NCBI GenBank assembly: GCA_026785815.1
Contig: JAJAZH010000179.1
Span: forward strand, 1-6,434
DNA length: 6,434 bases
Reading direction: 5' to 3'
From: Ramlibacter sp.
Lineage (GTDB): Bacteria; Pseudomonadota; Gammaproteobacteria; Burkholderiales; Burkholderiaceae_C
The translations under genes and the position numbers were made by a program. Every line of letters starts with the position of its first letter. Positions within the stretch are counted from its first letter, which is position 1. The notes beneath the pieces were generated by a model that saw only the letters and a list, made by a program, of their open reading frames with translations, searched no databases and was not told where the DNA came from. Shown in pieces: positions 1 through 6,088 of this stretch.

Positions 1-40
1 CTGCAGGGGCAAGCCGTCAATGAGACAATAGCGGGCTCAG

Positions 41-1477
41 ATGACAGCTTCCTTCTCCAACTTATCGCTGGCCGAGCCGCTGGCACGCGCCGTAGCCGAA
101 ATGGGCTACGAATCCATGACCCCGATCCAGGCCGAGGCGATCCCCGTCGTTCTGACCGGCAAGGACGTGATGGGCGCCGCCCAGACCGGCACCGGCAAGA
201 CCGCGGCGTTTTCGTTGCCGCTGCTGCAGCGCCTGCTCAAGCACGAAAACGCGTCGACTTCGCCGGCTCGGCACCCGGTGCGTGCGCTGGTGTTATTGCC
301 GACCCGCGAGCTCGCCATCCAGGTGGCGCAGCAGGTCAAGCTCTACGCCAAGTACACCAACCTGCGCAGCGCCGTGGTGTTCGGCGGCATGGACATGAAG
401 CCGCAGACGCTGGAACTCAAGCGCGGCGTCGAGGTGCTGGTGGCGACGCCCGGCCGGCTGCTCGATCACATCGAAGCCAAGAACGCAGTGCTGAACCAGG
501 TCGAGTACGTGGTGCTCGACGAGGCCGACCGGATGCTCGACATCGGCTTCCTGCCCGACCTGCAGCGGATCCTGTCGTTCCTGCCGAAGCAGCGCACCAC
601 CTTGCTGTTCTCAGCCACCTTCTCGCCCGAGATCAAGCGCCTCGCCAACAGTTACCTGAACGATCCGGTCACCATCGAGGTGGCCCGCTCCAACGAGGCG
701 GCATCGACCGTCGAGCAGCACTTCTACAGCGTCAACGACGACGACAAGCGGCGGGCGCTGCACCAGATCGTGCGGCAGCGCGGGCTGAACCAGGCGTTCG
801 TGTTCGTGAACAGCAAGCTCGGTTGCGCACGGCTGGCCCGTTCGCTCGAGCGCGAAGGCCTGAAAACGACCGCGCTGCACGGCGACAAGAGCCAGGACGA
901 GCGGCTCAAGGCGCTGGAATCCTTCAAAAAGGGCGAGGTCGACCTGCTGGTCGCCACCGACGTCGCCGCCCGCGGACTCGACATCAAGGACGTGCCGGCG
1001 GTCTTCAACTTCGACGTGCCGTTCAACGCCGAAGATTACATCCACCGCGTCGGCCGCACGGGTCGCGCCGGGGCGTCGGGGCTGGCGGTGACTTTCGTTT
1101 CCGGCAGCGATGGCCGGCTGATGGCGGATCTCGAGAAGCTGCTGAAGAAAAAGATCGAGCTCGAAGCGATCGAGTACGAGGAAGACAAGCCACGCGGGCG
1201 CATCAACGACGGCCGCCGGGCCTGGCGCGAAGCCGGTGAACTGGGCGACCCGCGCGATGCTCTCGATGTGGCTCCGCCGCCTGAGCAGGCGCCGCGTCCG
1301 CAGCGCGAGTTCCGCGCTCCGGCGGCGTCGCGCGATCCGTTCTTCGACCAGCCTTATCAGGCGCCAGCCAGCGATGCGGCGCCGGCCTGGGAGGCCGGTG
1401 CACGGCCGTCGACCCGGATCTCGGCCAACATCAAGCCCAACAAGCGCAAGGTCGCCGCGCTGTTCAAGCCCGAATAG
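41..1477 (+). CDS. rhlE: RhlE-type DEAD-box ATP-dependent RNA helicase
   Basis: A cytoplasmic ATP-dependent RNA helicase that unwinds short RNA duplexes; RhlE-group enzymes act in ribosome assembly, RNA turnover and cold growth (family knowledge). The sequence shows a complete DEAD-box core: Q motif (F5, Q30), motif I AQTGTGKT (47-54), Ia PTRELA (87-92), GG (115-116), Ib TPGR (136-139), motif II DEAD (160-163), motif III SAT (191-193), motif IV FVFVNSK (253-259), motif V ATDVAARGLD (305-314) and motif VI HRVGRTGR (335-342). After the core, about residues 383-478 form a Pro/Ala/Arg-rich, probably disordered tail ending in a lysine-rich segment (NIKPNKRK, 463-470), the usual place for RNA or protein binding in RhlE proteins. 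The start is ATG 41: an in-frame TAG at 29-31 excludes anything longer. No strong Shine-Dalgarno is visible. The assignment to the RhlE subgroup rather than DbpA, SrmB or CsdA rests on length and the short basic tail. Confidence 0.93.
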   Translation: MTASFSNLSLAEPLARAVAEMGYESMTPIQAEAIPVVLTGKDVMGAAQTGTGKTAAFSLPLLQRLLKHENASTSPARHPVRALVLLPTRELAIQVAQQVKLYAKYTNLRSAVVFGGMDMKPQTLELKRGVEVLVATPGRLLDHIEAKNAVLNQVEYVVLDEADRMLDIGFLPDLQRILSFLPKQRTTLLFSATFSPEIKRLANSYLNDPVTIEVARSNEAASTVEQHFYSVNDDDKRRALHQIVRQRGLNQAFVFVNSKLGCARLARSLEREGLKTTALHGDKSQDERLKALESFKKGEVDLLVATDVAARGLDIKDVPAVFNFDVPFNAEDYIHRVGRTGRAGASGLAVTFVSGSDGRLMADLEKLLKKKIELEAIEYEEDKPRGRINDGRRAWREAGELGDPRDALDVAPPPEQAPRPQREFRAPAASRDPFFDQPYQAPASDAAPAWEAGARPSTRISANIKPNKRKVAALFKPE

Positions 1478-1507
1478 GCGTTCGCGGCTCGGGGTCGCGG
1501 TTCCGGG

Positions 1508-2347
1508 TCAGGCCGATTCCCCGGGCGCCCGGGCTTGTTCACACTTCACCTGCACCAACTGCTGGCCGCTGGTCGCGTCGGCCAGGCGCAGCGCACTCAG
1601 GCAGCCGCCCCAGACGCATCCGGTGTCCATCGAAAGCAGGTCCGGCCGTTGCAGGAAACCCAGCGTCGACCAGTGTCCGAAGGCGATCGGCACGCCGGCC
1701 GTGCGGCGCGCGGGCAGGTCGAACCACGGCAGGTAACCGGGCGGCGCCGCGCCGATGCCGCCCGACGCGCGCAAATCCATCGTCCCCTCCGGCGTGCAGA
1801 AGCGCAGGCGCGTCAGCGCATTGACGATCACCCGCAGGCGGTCGTTGCCTTGCAGGGCGTCGTCCCATCGGTCCGGCTGGTTGCCGTACATGTGCGCCAG
1901 GAACTCGACCAGTGCCGGGCCGCGCAGCACTGCTTCGACCTCGGCCGCCAGTTGCAGCACCTGCTCCACATCCCACTGCGGCAGCACGCCCCCGTGCACC
2001 ATCAGCCAGCCGTGCGCGCGGATCGCCATCTTCTGGTGGCGCAGCCAGTCGAGCATCGCCTCGCGTTCTGGCGCCGCCAGGATCGAATCCATCGTGTCGT
2101 TGCGGTGCGGCGCCCGCAGGCCATGGGCGACGGCGAGCAGGCTCAGGTCGTGGTTGCCGAGCAGGCAGTGCGCGCTGCCCTGCAGCGCCATCGTCCGGCG
2201 CAGCACCGCTGCCGAGTCCGGGCCGCGGTTGACCAGATCGCCCAGCAGGTACACGGTGTCGCGGCTGGGCGAAAAATCGATCTTTGCCAGCAACCGGCCC
2301 AGGGCTGAATCGCAGCCCTGTACGTCCCCGATCAGATAGAAAGCCAT
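1508..2347 (-). CDS. apaH: Symmetrical bis(5'-nucleosyl)-tetraphosphatase (Ap4A hydrolase)
   Basis: Cytoplasmic metallophosphatase of the PPP family that cleaves Ap4A symmetrically to two ADP, limiting this stress dinucleotide; ApaH also removes Np4 caps from RNA in Escherichia coli (family knowledge). The 279-residue length matches ApaH. Visible motifs are GDVQG (7-11), GDLVNRG (36-42), GNHD (64-67), VHGG (117-120), FGHW (223-226) and DTGCVWGG (241-248), in family order. The first motif carries Gln where E. coli has His (GDVHG); I recall Gln at this site in other proteobacterial ApaH proteins, so it need not mean loss of function. The open frame continues far upstream antisense to the next gene, so the start must be chosen. 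ATG 2347 gives the conserved MAxYLIGD beginning; ATG 2416 would add 23 residues unlike the family. No well-spaced Shine-Dalgarno precedes ATG 2347 and a hairpin abuts it. It is convergent with rhlE across 30 nt. Confidence 0.95.
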   Translation of the reverse strand: MAFYLIGDVQGCDSALGRLLAKIDFSPSRDTVYLLGDLVNRGPDSAAVLRRTMALQGSAHCLLGNHDLSLLAVAHGLRAPHRNDTMDSILAAPEREAMLDWLRHQKMAIRAHGWLMVHGGVLPQWDVEQVLQLAAEVEAVLRGPALVEFLAHMYGNQPDRWDDALQGNDRLRVIVNALTRLRFCTPEGTMDLRASGGIGAAPPGYLPWFDLPARRTAGVPIAFGHWSTLGFLQRPDLLSMDTGCVWGGCLSALRLADATSGQQLVQVKCEQARAPGESA

Positions 2348-2364
2348 CCCCGCATTGTGCGGGG
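2348..2364 (-). promoter_or_regulatory. Hairpin abutting the apaH start codon
   Basis: A perfect 7-bp stem (CCCCGCA / TGCGGGG on the + strand) with a 3-nt loop ends exactly one base before the apaH ATG. In the apaH mRNA it would occupy the ribosome-binding region. The nearest purine-rich stretch, AGGG, lies just 5' of the stem, so it is 17 nt from the AUG when the RNA is unfolded and next to it when folded. A role in translational control is inference; an unrelated GC-rich palindrome is possible. Confidence 0.4.
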
Positions 2365-2455
2365 CCCTGCGGAGCAGGAGCGCCGGGACTCGCACTGCCC
2401 CTGCCGCAGGGGGCATCAAGTAAAGTTCCGACGTGTCCGACTCGCCCTGCCTTTC

Positions 2456-3775
2456 ATGGAATACCTGCTGATCGCTTTCCTGACCTTGCTCAATGGCGTG
2501 TTCGCCATGTCCGAGCTGGCGCTGGCATCCAGCCGGAAAGCCCGCTTGCTGACGCTGGCGGAAGACGGCAATGGCGGCGCCAGGGCGGCGCTGCGGCTGC
2601 TGGAGCACCCGACCCGTTTCCTGTCCACCGTGCAGGTGGGTATCACGTCGATCGGCGTGCTCAACGGGATCGTCGGCGAGGCGGCTTTCAGCGGTGACCT
2701 GGCCAACTGGCTGCGCGGTTTCGGCATCGCGGACCGGCCGGCGGCGATTGCGGCCACCGCGCTGGTGGTGACGGTGATCACCTTCGTCACGATCATCTTC
2801 GGCGAGCTGGTGCCCAAGCGGATCGGCCAGCTCTATCCGGAGCCGGTCGCCTGTTGGGTCTCCCGCCCCATGGCCTGGCTGGCCCGCGCCGCCGGCCCGT
2901 TCGTGAAGCTGCTGACCGCAACCACCCAGGGCGTGCTCAGGCTGCTGCGCATCGACACCACTCAGACCCGCGGCATGACCGAGGAAGAAATCGACCACAG
3001 CCTGGAGGAGGGCGTCGATGCCGGCGTGATCGAGCAGCACGAGCGCCAGATGGTGCGCAACCTGTTCGACCTGGACGACCGGCCGCTGACTTCGATGATG
3101 GTGCCGCGCTCGGAGATCGAATGGCTGGAGGCCGGATTTTCGGTGGCCGATGGCCTGCGCCAGGCCGGCGAGGACGGCGCTCACTCCTGGTACCCGGTAT
3201 GCCGGGGTTCGCTGGACGACGTGGTCGGCGTGGTCAGCGTGGCGCAGCTGCTGCACCTGGGTCCGGATCCCTCCGGCGCGGTGGAGTCGCATGCGCAGCC
3301 GGCGTTGTTCGTGCCGGAAACCCTGACCGGCATGGAACTGCTGGAGCAGTTTCGCCAGCGCTCCGGCCGCATGGTGTTCGTGGTCGACGAGTACGGTGTG
3401 GTACAGGGACTGATGACGCCGCACGACCTGCTCGAGGCGATCACGGGCGAACTGCAACCGGGGGCGCAGGCCGACGCCTGGGCCACCCGGCGCTCCGACG
3501 GGTCCTGGCTGCTCGACGGCATGATGCCGGTCTCGGAACTGAAGGCGCGGCTCGACATCCGGGAGCTGCCGGAGGAGTCGCGCGGCCGCTACAACACCGT
3601 CGCCGGATTGCTGCTGGCGGTGTCGGGCCGGCTGCCGCAAACCGGCGAGCGCATCGACTGCGGCGACTGGCTGTTTGAAGTGGTGGATCTCGACGGCCGG
3701 CGCATCGACAAGGTGCTGGCCAGTCACCGGCCCGGCGTGGCGGCTGAACAACCTGTGGCCGTTTCGCCGGCCTGA
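2456..3775 (+). CDS. CNNM/CBS/CorC-HlyC domain membrane protein (PaeA/YtfL-like)
   Basis: A 439-residue inner-membrane protein of the CorB/CorC/HlyC group, often labelled hemolysin-family. Characterised relatives export Mg2+ or, in the case of PaeA (YtfL), polyamines; the substrate here cannot be told from sequence. Domain order: CNNM (DUF21) transmembrane region about 1-190 with hydrophobic segments near 2-18, 57-77, 98-116 and 129-155 and the FGELVPKR motif at 115-122; a CBS pair about 206-332 (MMVPRSE near 214-220; FVVDEYG near 308-314); and a CorC/HlyC C-terminal domain about 345-427. The N-terminal pattern (NGVFAMSELAL, then SSRKARL) matches my recollection of E. coli YtfL well. An in-frame ATG at 2357 would add 33 polar, non-family residues and start inside the hairpin next to apaH, so ATG 2456 is preferred although no Shine-Dalgarno is evident. 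Divergent from apaH; the SapC-family gene follows after 14 nt and is probably co-transcribed. Confidence 0.88.
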   Translation: MEYLLIAFLTLLNGVFAMSELALASSRKARLLTLAEDGNGGARAALRLLEHPTRFLSTVQVGITSIGVLNGIVGEAAFSGDLANWLRGFGIADRPAAIAATALVVTVITFVTIIFGELVPKRIGQLYPEPVACWVSRPMAWLARAAGPFVKLLTATTQGVLRLLRIDTTQTRGMTEEEIDHSLEEGVDAGVIEQHERQMVRNLFDLDDRPLTSMMVPRSEIEWLEAGFSVADGLRQAGEDGAHSWYPVCRGSLDDVVGVVSVAQLLHLGPDPSGAVESHAQPALFVPETLTGMELLEQFRQRSGRMVFVVDEYGVVQGLMTPHDLLEAITGELQPGAQADAWATRRSDGSWLLDGMMPVSELKARLDIRELPEESRGRYNTVAGLLLAVSGRLPQTGERIDCGDWLFEVVDLDGRRIDKVLASHRPGVAAEQPVAVSPA

Positions 3776-3777
3776 GC

Positions 3778-3783
3778 GAGGGA
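3778..3783 (+). promoter_or_regulatory. Ribosome binding site of the SapC-family gene
   Basis: GAGGGA lies 6 nt before ATG 3790, in the 14-nt gap after the stop codon of the CNNM gene. It fixes the start and supports translation from a shared mRNA. Confidence 0.7.
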
Positions 3784-3789
3784 ACAAGC

Positions 3790-4542
3790 ATGTCCGACGC
3801 GCTGTACTACGAAAAACCGGTGTTGCTCGATCGGGAAAAGCACCGTGGCCGCCGGGTGCGTGCGACCAGCAGCTTTGCGTTTGCCGGCAAGGCGAACTCG
3901 TTGTTCCTGGCCGGGGTCGAATTCAACGAGGCCTGCAAGGAATACGCGATCGTCTTTACCCGTGCGGGCAGCGGCAAGGTGGTCCCGGTCGCGATGCTGG
4001 GCCTGCGCGCGCGGGAGAACCTGTTCGTGGACGCCGATGCGAAATGGGACGCCGGCTATGTCCCGGCTTTCCTGCGGCGCTATCCGTTCGTGCTGGCCAA
4101 CCTGCCCGGCCGCACCGATCTCGCCGTCTGCATCGACGAGGCCTTTGACGGGGTCGATGGCAAGGACGGCGAGCCGCTGTTCGATGCGCAGGGCAACAAC
4201 ACCGCTTTCCTGCAGAACGCGCTGGAGTTCCTTACCCGCTACCAGGCGGAATACCTGCGGACCGAGGCGTTCTGCCAACGGCTGGAGCAGGCCGGATTGC
4301 TGATGGAGATGAACGCCAAGGCCGATCTGGTGGACGGCCGCAGCTTCACGGTCAACGGGCTCATGATCGTGGACGAAAAAAAGCTGATGGCGCTGCCGGA
4401 TTCCGCCGTGCTGCCGTTGGTCCGCTCCGGCGAGATGCACCTGATATCGATGCACCTGGTGTCGCTGTCGAACATGCAGAAACTGGTGGACCGGATGGCT
4501 GCCCGAGGCGGTGCATTGCCGCCCGCACCGCGCCCCGGCTAG
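3790..4542 (+). CDS. SapC-family protein (S-layer-associated SapC type)
   Basis: A 250-residue protein of the SapC family (Pfam SapC), named after a gene in the Campylobacter fetus S-layer locus; its biochemical function is not established. It is unrelated to the SapC permease of the sapABCDF peptide transporter, despite common mis-transferred names. Features typical of the family are visible: an N-terminal LDREKHRGRRVR block (13-24), the LGLRARENLFVD block (70-81) with W86, the GYVPAFLRRYPF block (89-100), the CIDE motif (114-117), LFD (130-132), and a C-terminal region about 183-240. There is no signal peptide or membrane segment, so it is probably cytoplasmic. Start ATG 3790 has a good Shine-Dalgarno. 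It sits 14 nt behind the CNNM transporter gene, a likely operon partner, and its TAG stop overlaps the stop of the opposing gene by 4 bases. Family assignment is from recalled conserved blocks. Confidence 0.85.
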   Translation: MSDALYYEKPVLLDREKHRGRRVRATSSFAFAGKANSLFLAGVEFNEACKEYAIVFTRAGSGKVVPVAMLGLRARENLFVDADAKWDAGYVPAFLRRYPFVLANLPGRTDLAVCIDEAFDGVDGKDGEPLFDAQGNNTAFLQNALEFLTRYQAEYLRTEAFCQRLEQAGLLMEMNAKADLVDGRSFTVNGLMIVDEKKLMALPDSAVLPLVRSGEMHLISMHLVSLSNMQKLVDRMAARGGALPPAPRPG

Positions 4543-4889
4543 GTGTGCGGCTCGAACTGGGTCGAGTCGATCACCTCGACCGCACCTTCGGCGACCAGGC
4601 GCCGCAGCAAGCCGTCGACTTCGCTGGCCGCCATCCCGGAATTGCTCAGGATCCAGCGCCGGTTCACCGGGCGGTTGCTCATCATCGACAGTGCGCGATA
4701 GATGCCGGCGGTCTTGCTGACCGAGCGCAGCCGGGGCCAGTGTTTCAGGCGATAGATCAGGCGGTCGGCCGAGTCAATCGGGGCGTTGCTGGCCAGGCGG
4801 CGCCGCCGTTCGGGCGCCAGCAGGGCGGACGTCTTGCGCAGCCAGAGCGAGAGCCGGTCAGCGACCCGGATTTGCATCGGCACGAACAA
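4539..4889 (-). CDS. Hypothetical protein, possible C-terminal winged-helix-like domain
   Basis: I do not recognise this protein. It has 116 residues from TTG 4889, or 112 from ATG 4877; a GTG at 4883 is also possible, and none has a clear Shine-Dalgarno. An in-frame TAG about 20 codons upstream of the TTG limits extension. The N-terminal half is strongly basic and amphipathic (ERRRR at 27-31). Residues 59-111 look like a compact helical unit followed by a short strand: TAGIYRALSMM, then RRWILSNSGM, then SEVDGLLRRLVAEGAVEVID, a pattern reminiscent of a winged helix. Helix-turn-helix or DNA binding is inference only. No membrane segment is seen. In favour of a real gene: it is open through the whole SapC-HAD interval, ends exactly at the CTAG shared with SapC, and has a non-shadow composition. 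The HAD gene lies upstream on the same strand, 101 nt away. Confidence 0.65.
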   Translation of the reverse strand: MFVPMQIRVADRLSLWLRKTSALLAPERRRRLASNAPIDSADRLIYRLKHWPRLRSVSKTAGIYRALSMMSNRPVNRRWILSNSGMAASEVDGLLRRLVAEGAVEVIDSTQFEPHT

Positions 4890-4956
4890 CGGATAACAAC
4901 ATGAGACCCAGTGTCGGCCGATCCAAACACGCCGCCGTAGGCGAATGGTCGAGCGG

Positions 4957-4977
4957 CGCTAGGCCGATTGCCTAGCG
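4957..4977 (-). terminator. Inverted repeat after the HAD phosphatase gene, possible terminator
   Basis: A perfect 8-bp stem (CGCTAGGC / GCCTAGCG) around a 5-nt loop lies 13 nt past the stop of the phosphatase gene and before the small hypothetical gene. Position suggests a transcript end or processing stem, but no T-run follows on the minus strand, so it does not meet the usual intrinsic-terminator pattern. A protein-binding palindrome is an alternative. Confidence 0.35.
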
Positions 4978-4990
4978 GGTTGGCAGCAGG

Positions 4991-5749
4991 TCAGCCGACC
5001 GGGCCGGGGCTGGCCGTCTTGCCCAACGGATCTTCCGACGGCCGCAGCACGGCCAGCAAGTCGGACGTGGTGCGCAGGATGAGTCCGGCACCGGCCGCGC
5101 GCAGTTCGTCTTCGGTGCCGAAGCCACACAGCACCCCGATGGTCTGGGCTCCGGCGGCGATACCGGTGCGAATGTCGACCGTGGTGTCGCCGATCATCAG
5201 GCAGTTTGCCGGATCGACGCCCATGGCTTTGGCCGCATGCAACAGCGGCTCCGGATGCGGCTTCATCCGCCGCGTGGTTTGCGCGCCCACCACCGCCGCG
5301 AAGTGCTCACTGACGCCGAAATGCTGCAGGAAGCGCTCGATCCGCGGCGCCGAGCCGGTCGAGATCGTGCTCATCGGATACAGCGCGGCCAGGGTGACGA
5401 GCATCTCCTGCACGCCGGCCATCATGTCGTGCGGGACTTCGTCGACCGCTTCCAGATTGCGGGAATGCGCCGGATCATTGCCGCGGTTGCGCACGGTGCG
5501 CAGCCGTTCACGCAGCCGCGACACCGGCACGTCGAGCCCGAGCCGGTCCAGCAGGCCGTACGCCTTGCTGACCGGTGTCTCCGCGCCCATCACGAGCCGG
5601 CGCGCCAGCAGCTCGGCGCGCCTGCCGCTCACCAGTGGCACGGCGTCGAACATCCCCGCAATCCGCGTGACCAGGTGGTCGTCGGTGTCCGCGATGGTGC
5701 CGTCGACGTCGAAGCAGAGCGCGCGAACCCGGGAGAGGTCAAGATCCAT
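4991..5749 (-). CDS. HAD-superfamily hydrolase, phosphoglycolate phosphatase-like
   Basis: A 252-residue cytoplasmic phosphatase of HAD subfamily IA, the group holding phosphoglycolate phosphatase (Gph), which hydrolyses 2-phosphoglycolate from DNA repair or photorespiration; beta-phosphoglucomutase and other small-phosphoester phosphatases are close in sequence. Visible catalytic motifs: motif I DVDGT (14-18), with D14 as nucleophile and D16 as acid/base; motif II at S130-T131; motif III K163 in MKPHPEP; motif IV GDTTVD (187-192) binding Mg2+. The helical cap lies between motif I and about residue 115. A Gph-like C-terminal GFGTEDELRAAGAG segment (209-222) is present. Start ATG 5749 is preceded by GGAGAG 6 nt away. 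The exact substrate cannot be read from the sequence, so I give no gene symbol. The next gene on its strand is the unknown 112-116 aa protein, after a 101-nt gap with a hairpin. Confidence 0.87.
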   Translation of the reverse strand: MDLDLSRVRALCFDVDGTIADTDDHLVTRIAGMFDAVPLVSGRRAELLARRLVMGAETPVSKAYGLLDRLGLDVPVSRLRERLRTVRNRGNDPAHSRNLEAVDEVPHDMMAGVQEMLVTLAALYPMSTISTGSAPRIERFLQHFGVSEHFAAVVGAQTTRRMKPHPEPLLHAAKAMGVDPANCLMIGDTTVDIRTGIAAGAQTIGVLCGFGTEDELRAAGAGLILRTTSDLLAVLRPSEDPLGKTASPGPVG

Positions 5750-6088
5750 GAGGGGCTCTCCGGGGCGGTTTCACCAGTGAAGCTGCAGCGCGTAACCAAT
5801 CGATTGCTGTCATTGAGCAACGTTGGAGCTACGTATGAAAGTCTATGTTGAAAGCGCCTTGGCTGTCATGCCTACCTGATGGTCTGACTATGTTACCCGC
5901 AGCGCAAAGTTGGGCGTGCATGGTCCATGCTGGCAACCCGGATGGGTCCGTCGATACCCCGACGCACCCTTCACCAAAGGCGCGGGCCTGTGGTGGATTT
6001 CCTCTACTTGTGCCACACGGATGCGCGTACTATCGGCGCGGCAATGGAAGAGCAACTCAGTTCACTATCCCTCAACTTGGAGCCACGA
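5750..6088. other. Gene-free interval at a composition change
   Basis: About 340 bp with no coding region I can support. The first bases carry the GGAGAG ribosome-binding site of the HAD gene (minus strand, 5756-5761). Reading frames that cross it are long only by chance: their translations show no family pattern and none has a good Shine-Dalgarno. Two short palindromes are present: CAATCGATTG at 5797-5806 and GCATGG-T-CCATGC at 5918-5930. A weak TACTAT (-10-like, 6028-6033) lies 55 nt before the next start without a convincing -35. Promoters for both the HAD gene (leftward) and the ClpP-like gene (rightward) are expected here, but I cannot place them. Confidence 0.55.
6079..6082 (+). promoter_or_regulatory. 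Ribosome binding site of the ClpP-like gene
   Basis: GGAG lies 6 nt before ATG 6089. It selects this ATG, which opens a signal peptide, over the upstream ATGs and the later ATG 6178. Confidence 0.6.

Noticed and set aside
1478..1507. Possible bidirectional terminator between rhlE and apaH
   Set aside because: The 30-nt gap has GC-rich short repeats but no stem followed by a T-run on either strand.
2348..3787. A minus-strand frame of 480 codons antisense to the CNNM gene, continuous in frame with apaH and giving a 759-residue fused product
   Set aside because: The apaH part matches the family from ATG 2347 onward; the extra part is Arg/Gln/His-rich low-complexity sequence typical of the antisense frame of a GC-rich gene, while the plus strand encodes a recognisable CNNM/CBS/CorC protein.
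3724..4455. A 243-codon minus-strand frame opposite the SapC-family gene
   Set aside because: It mirrors the codon phase of the SapC gene, has no family pattern, and the plus-strand frame has conserved SapC blocks and a ribosome-binding site.
4968..5780. A 270-codon plus-strand frame opposite the HAD gene
   Set aside because: Ser/Arg-rich translation without motifs; the minus strand has all four HAD motifs in order.
6028..6033. TACTAT as a -10 box for the ClpP-like gene
   Set aside because: Only four of six consensus bases match and no -35 element lies at a usual distance.
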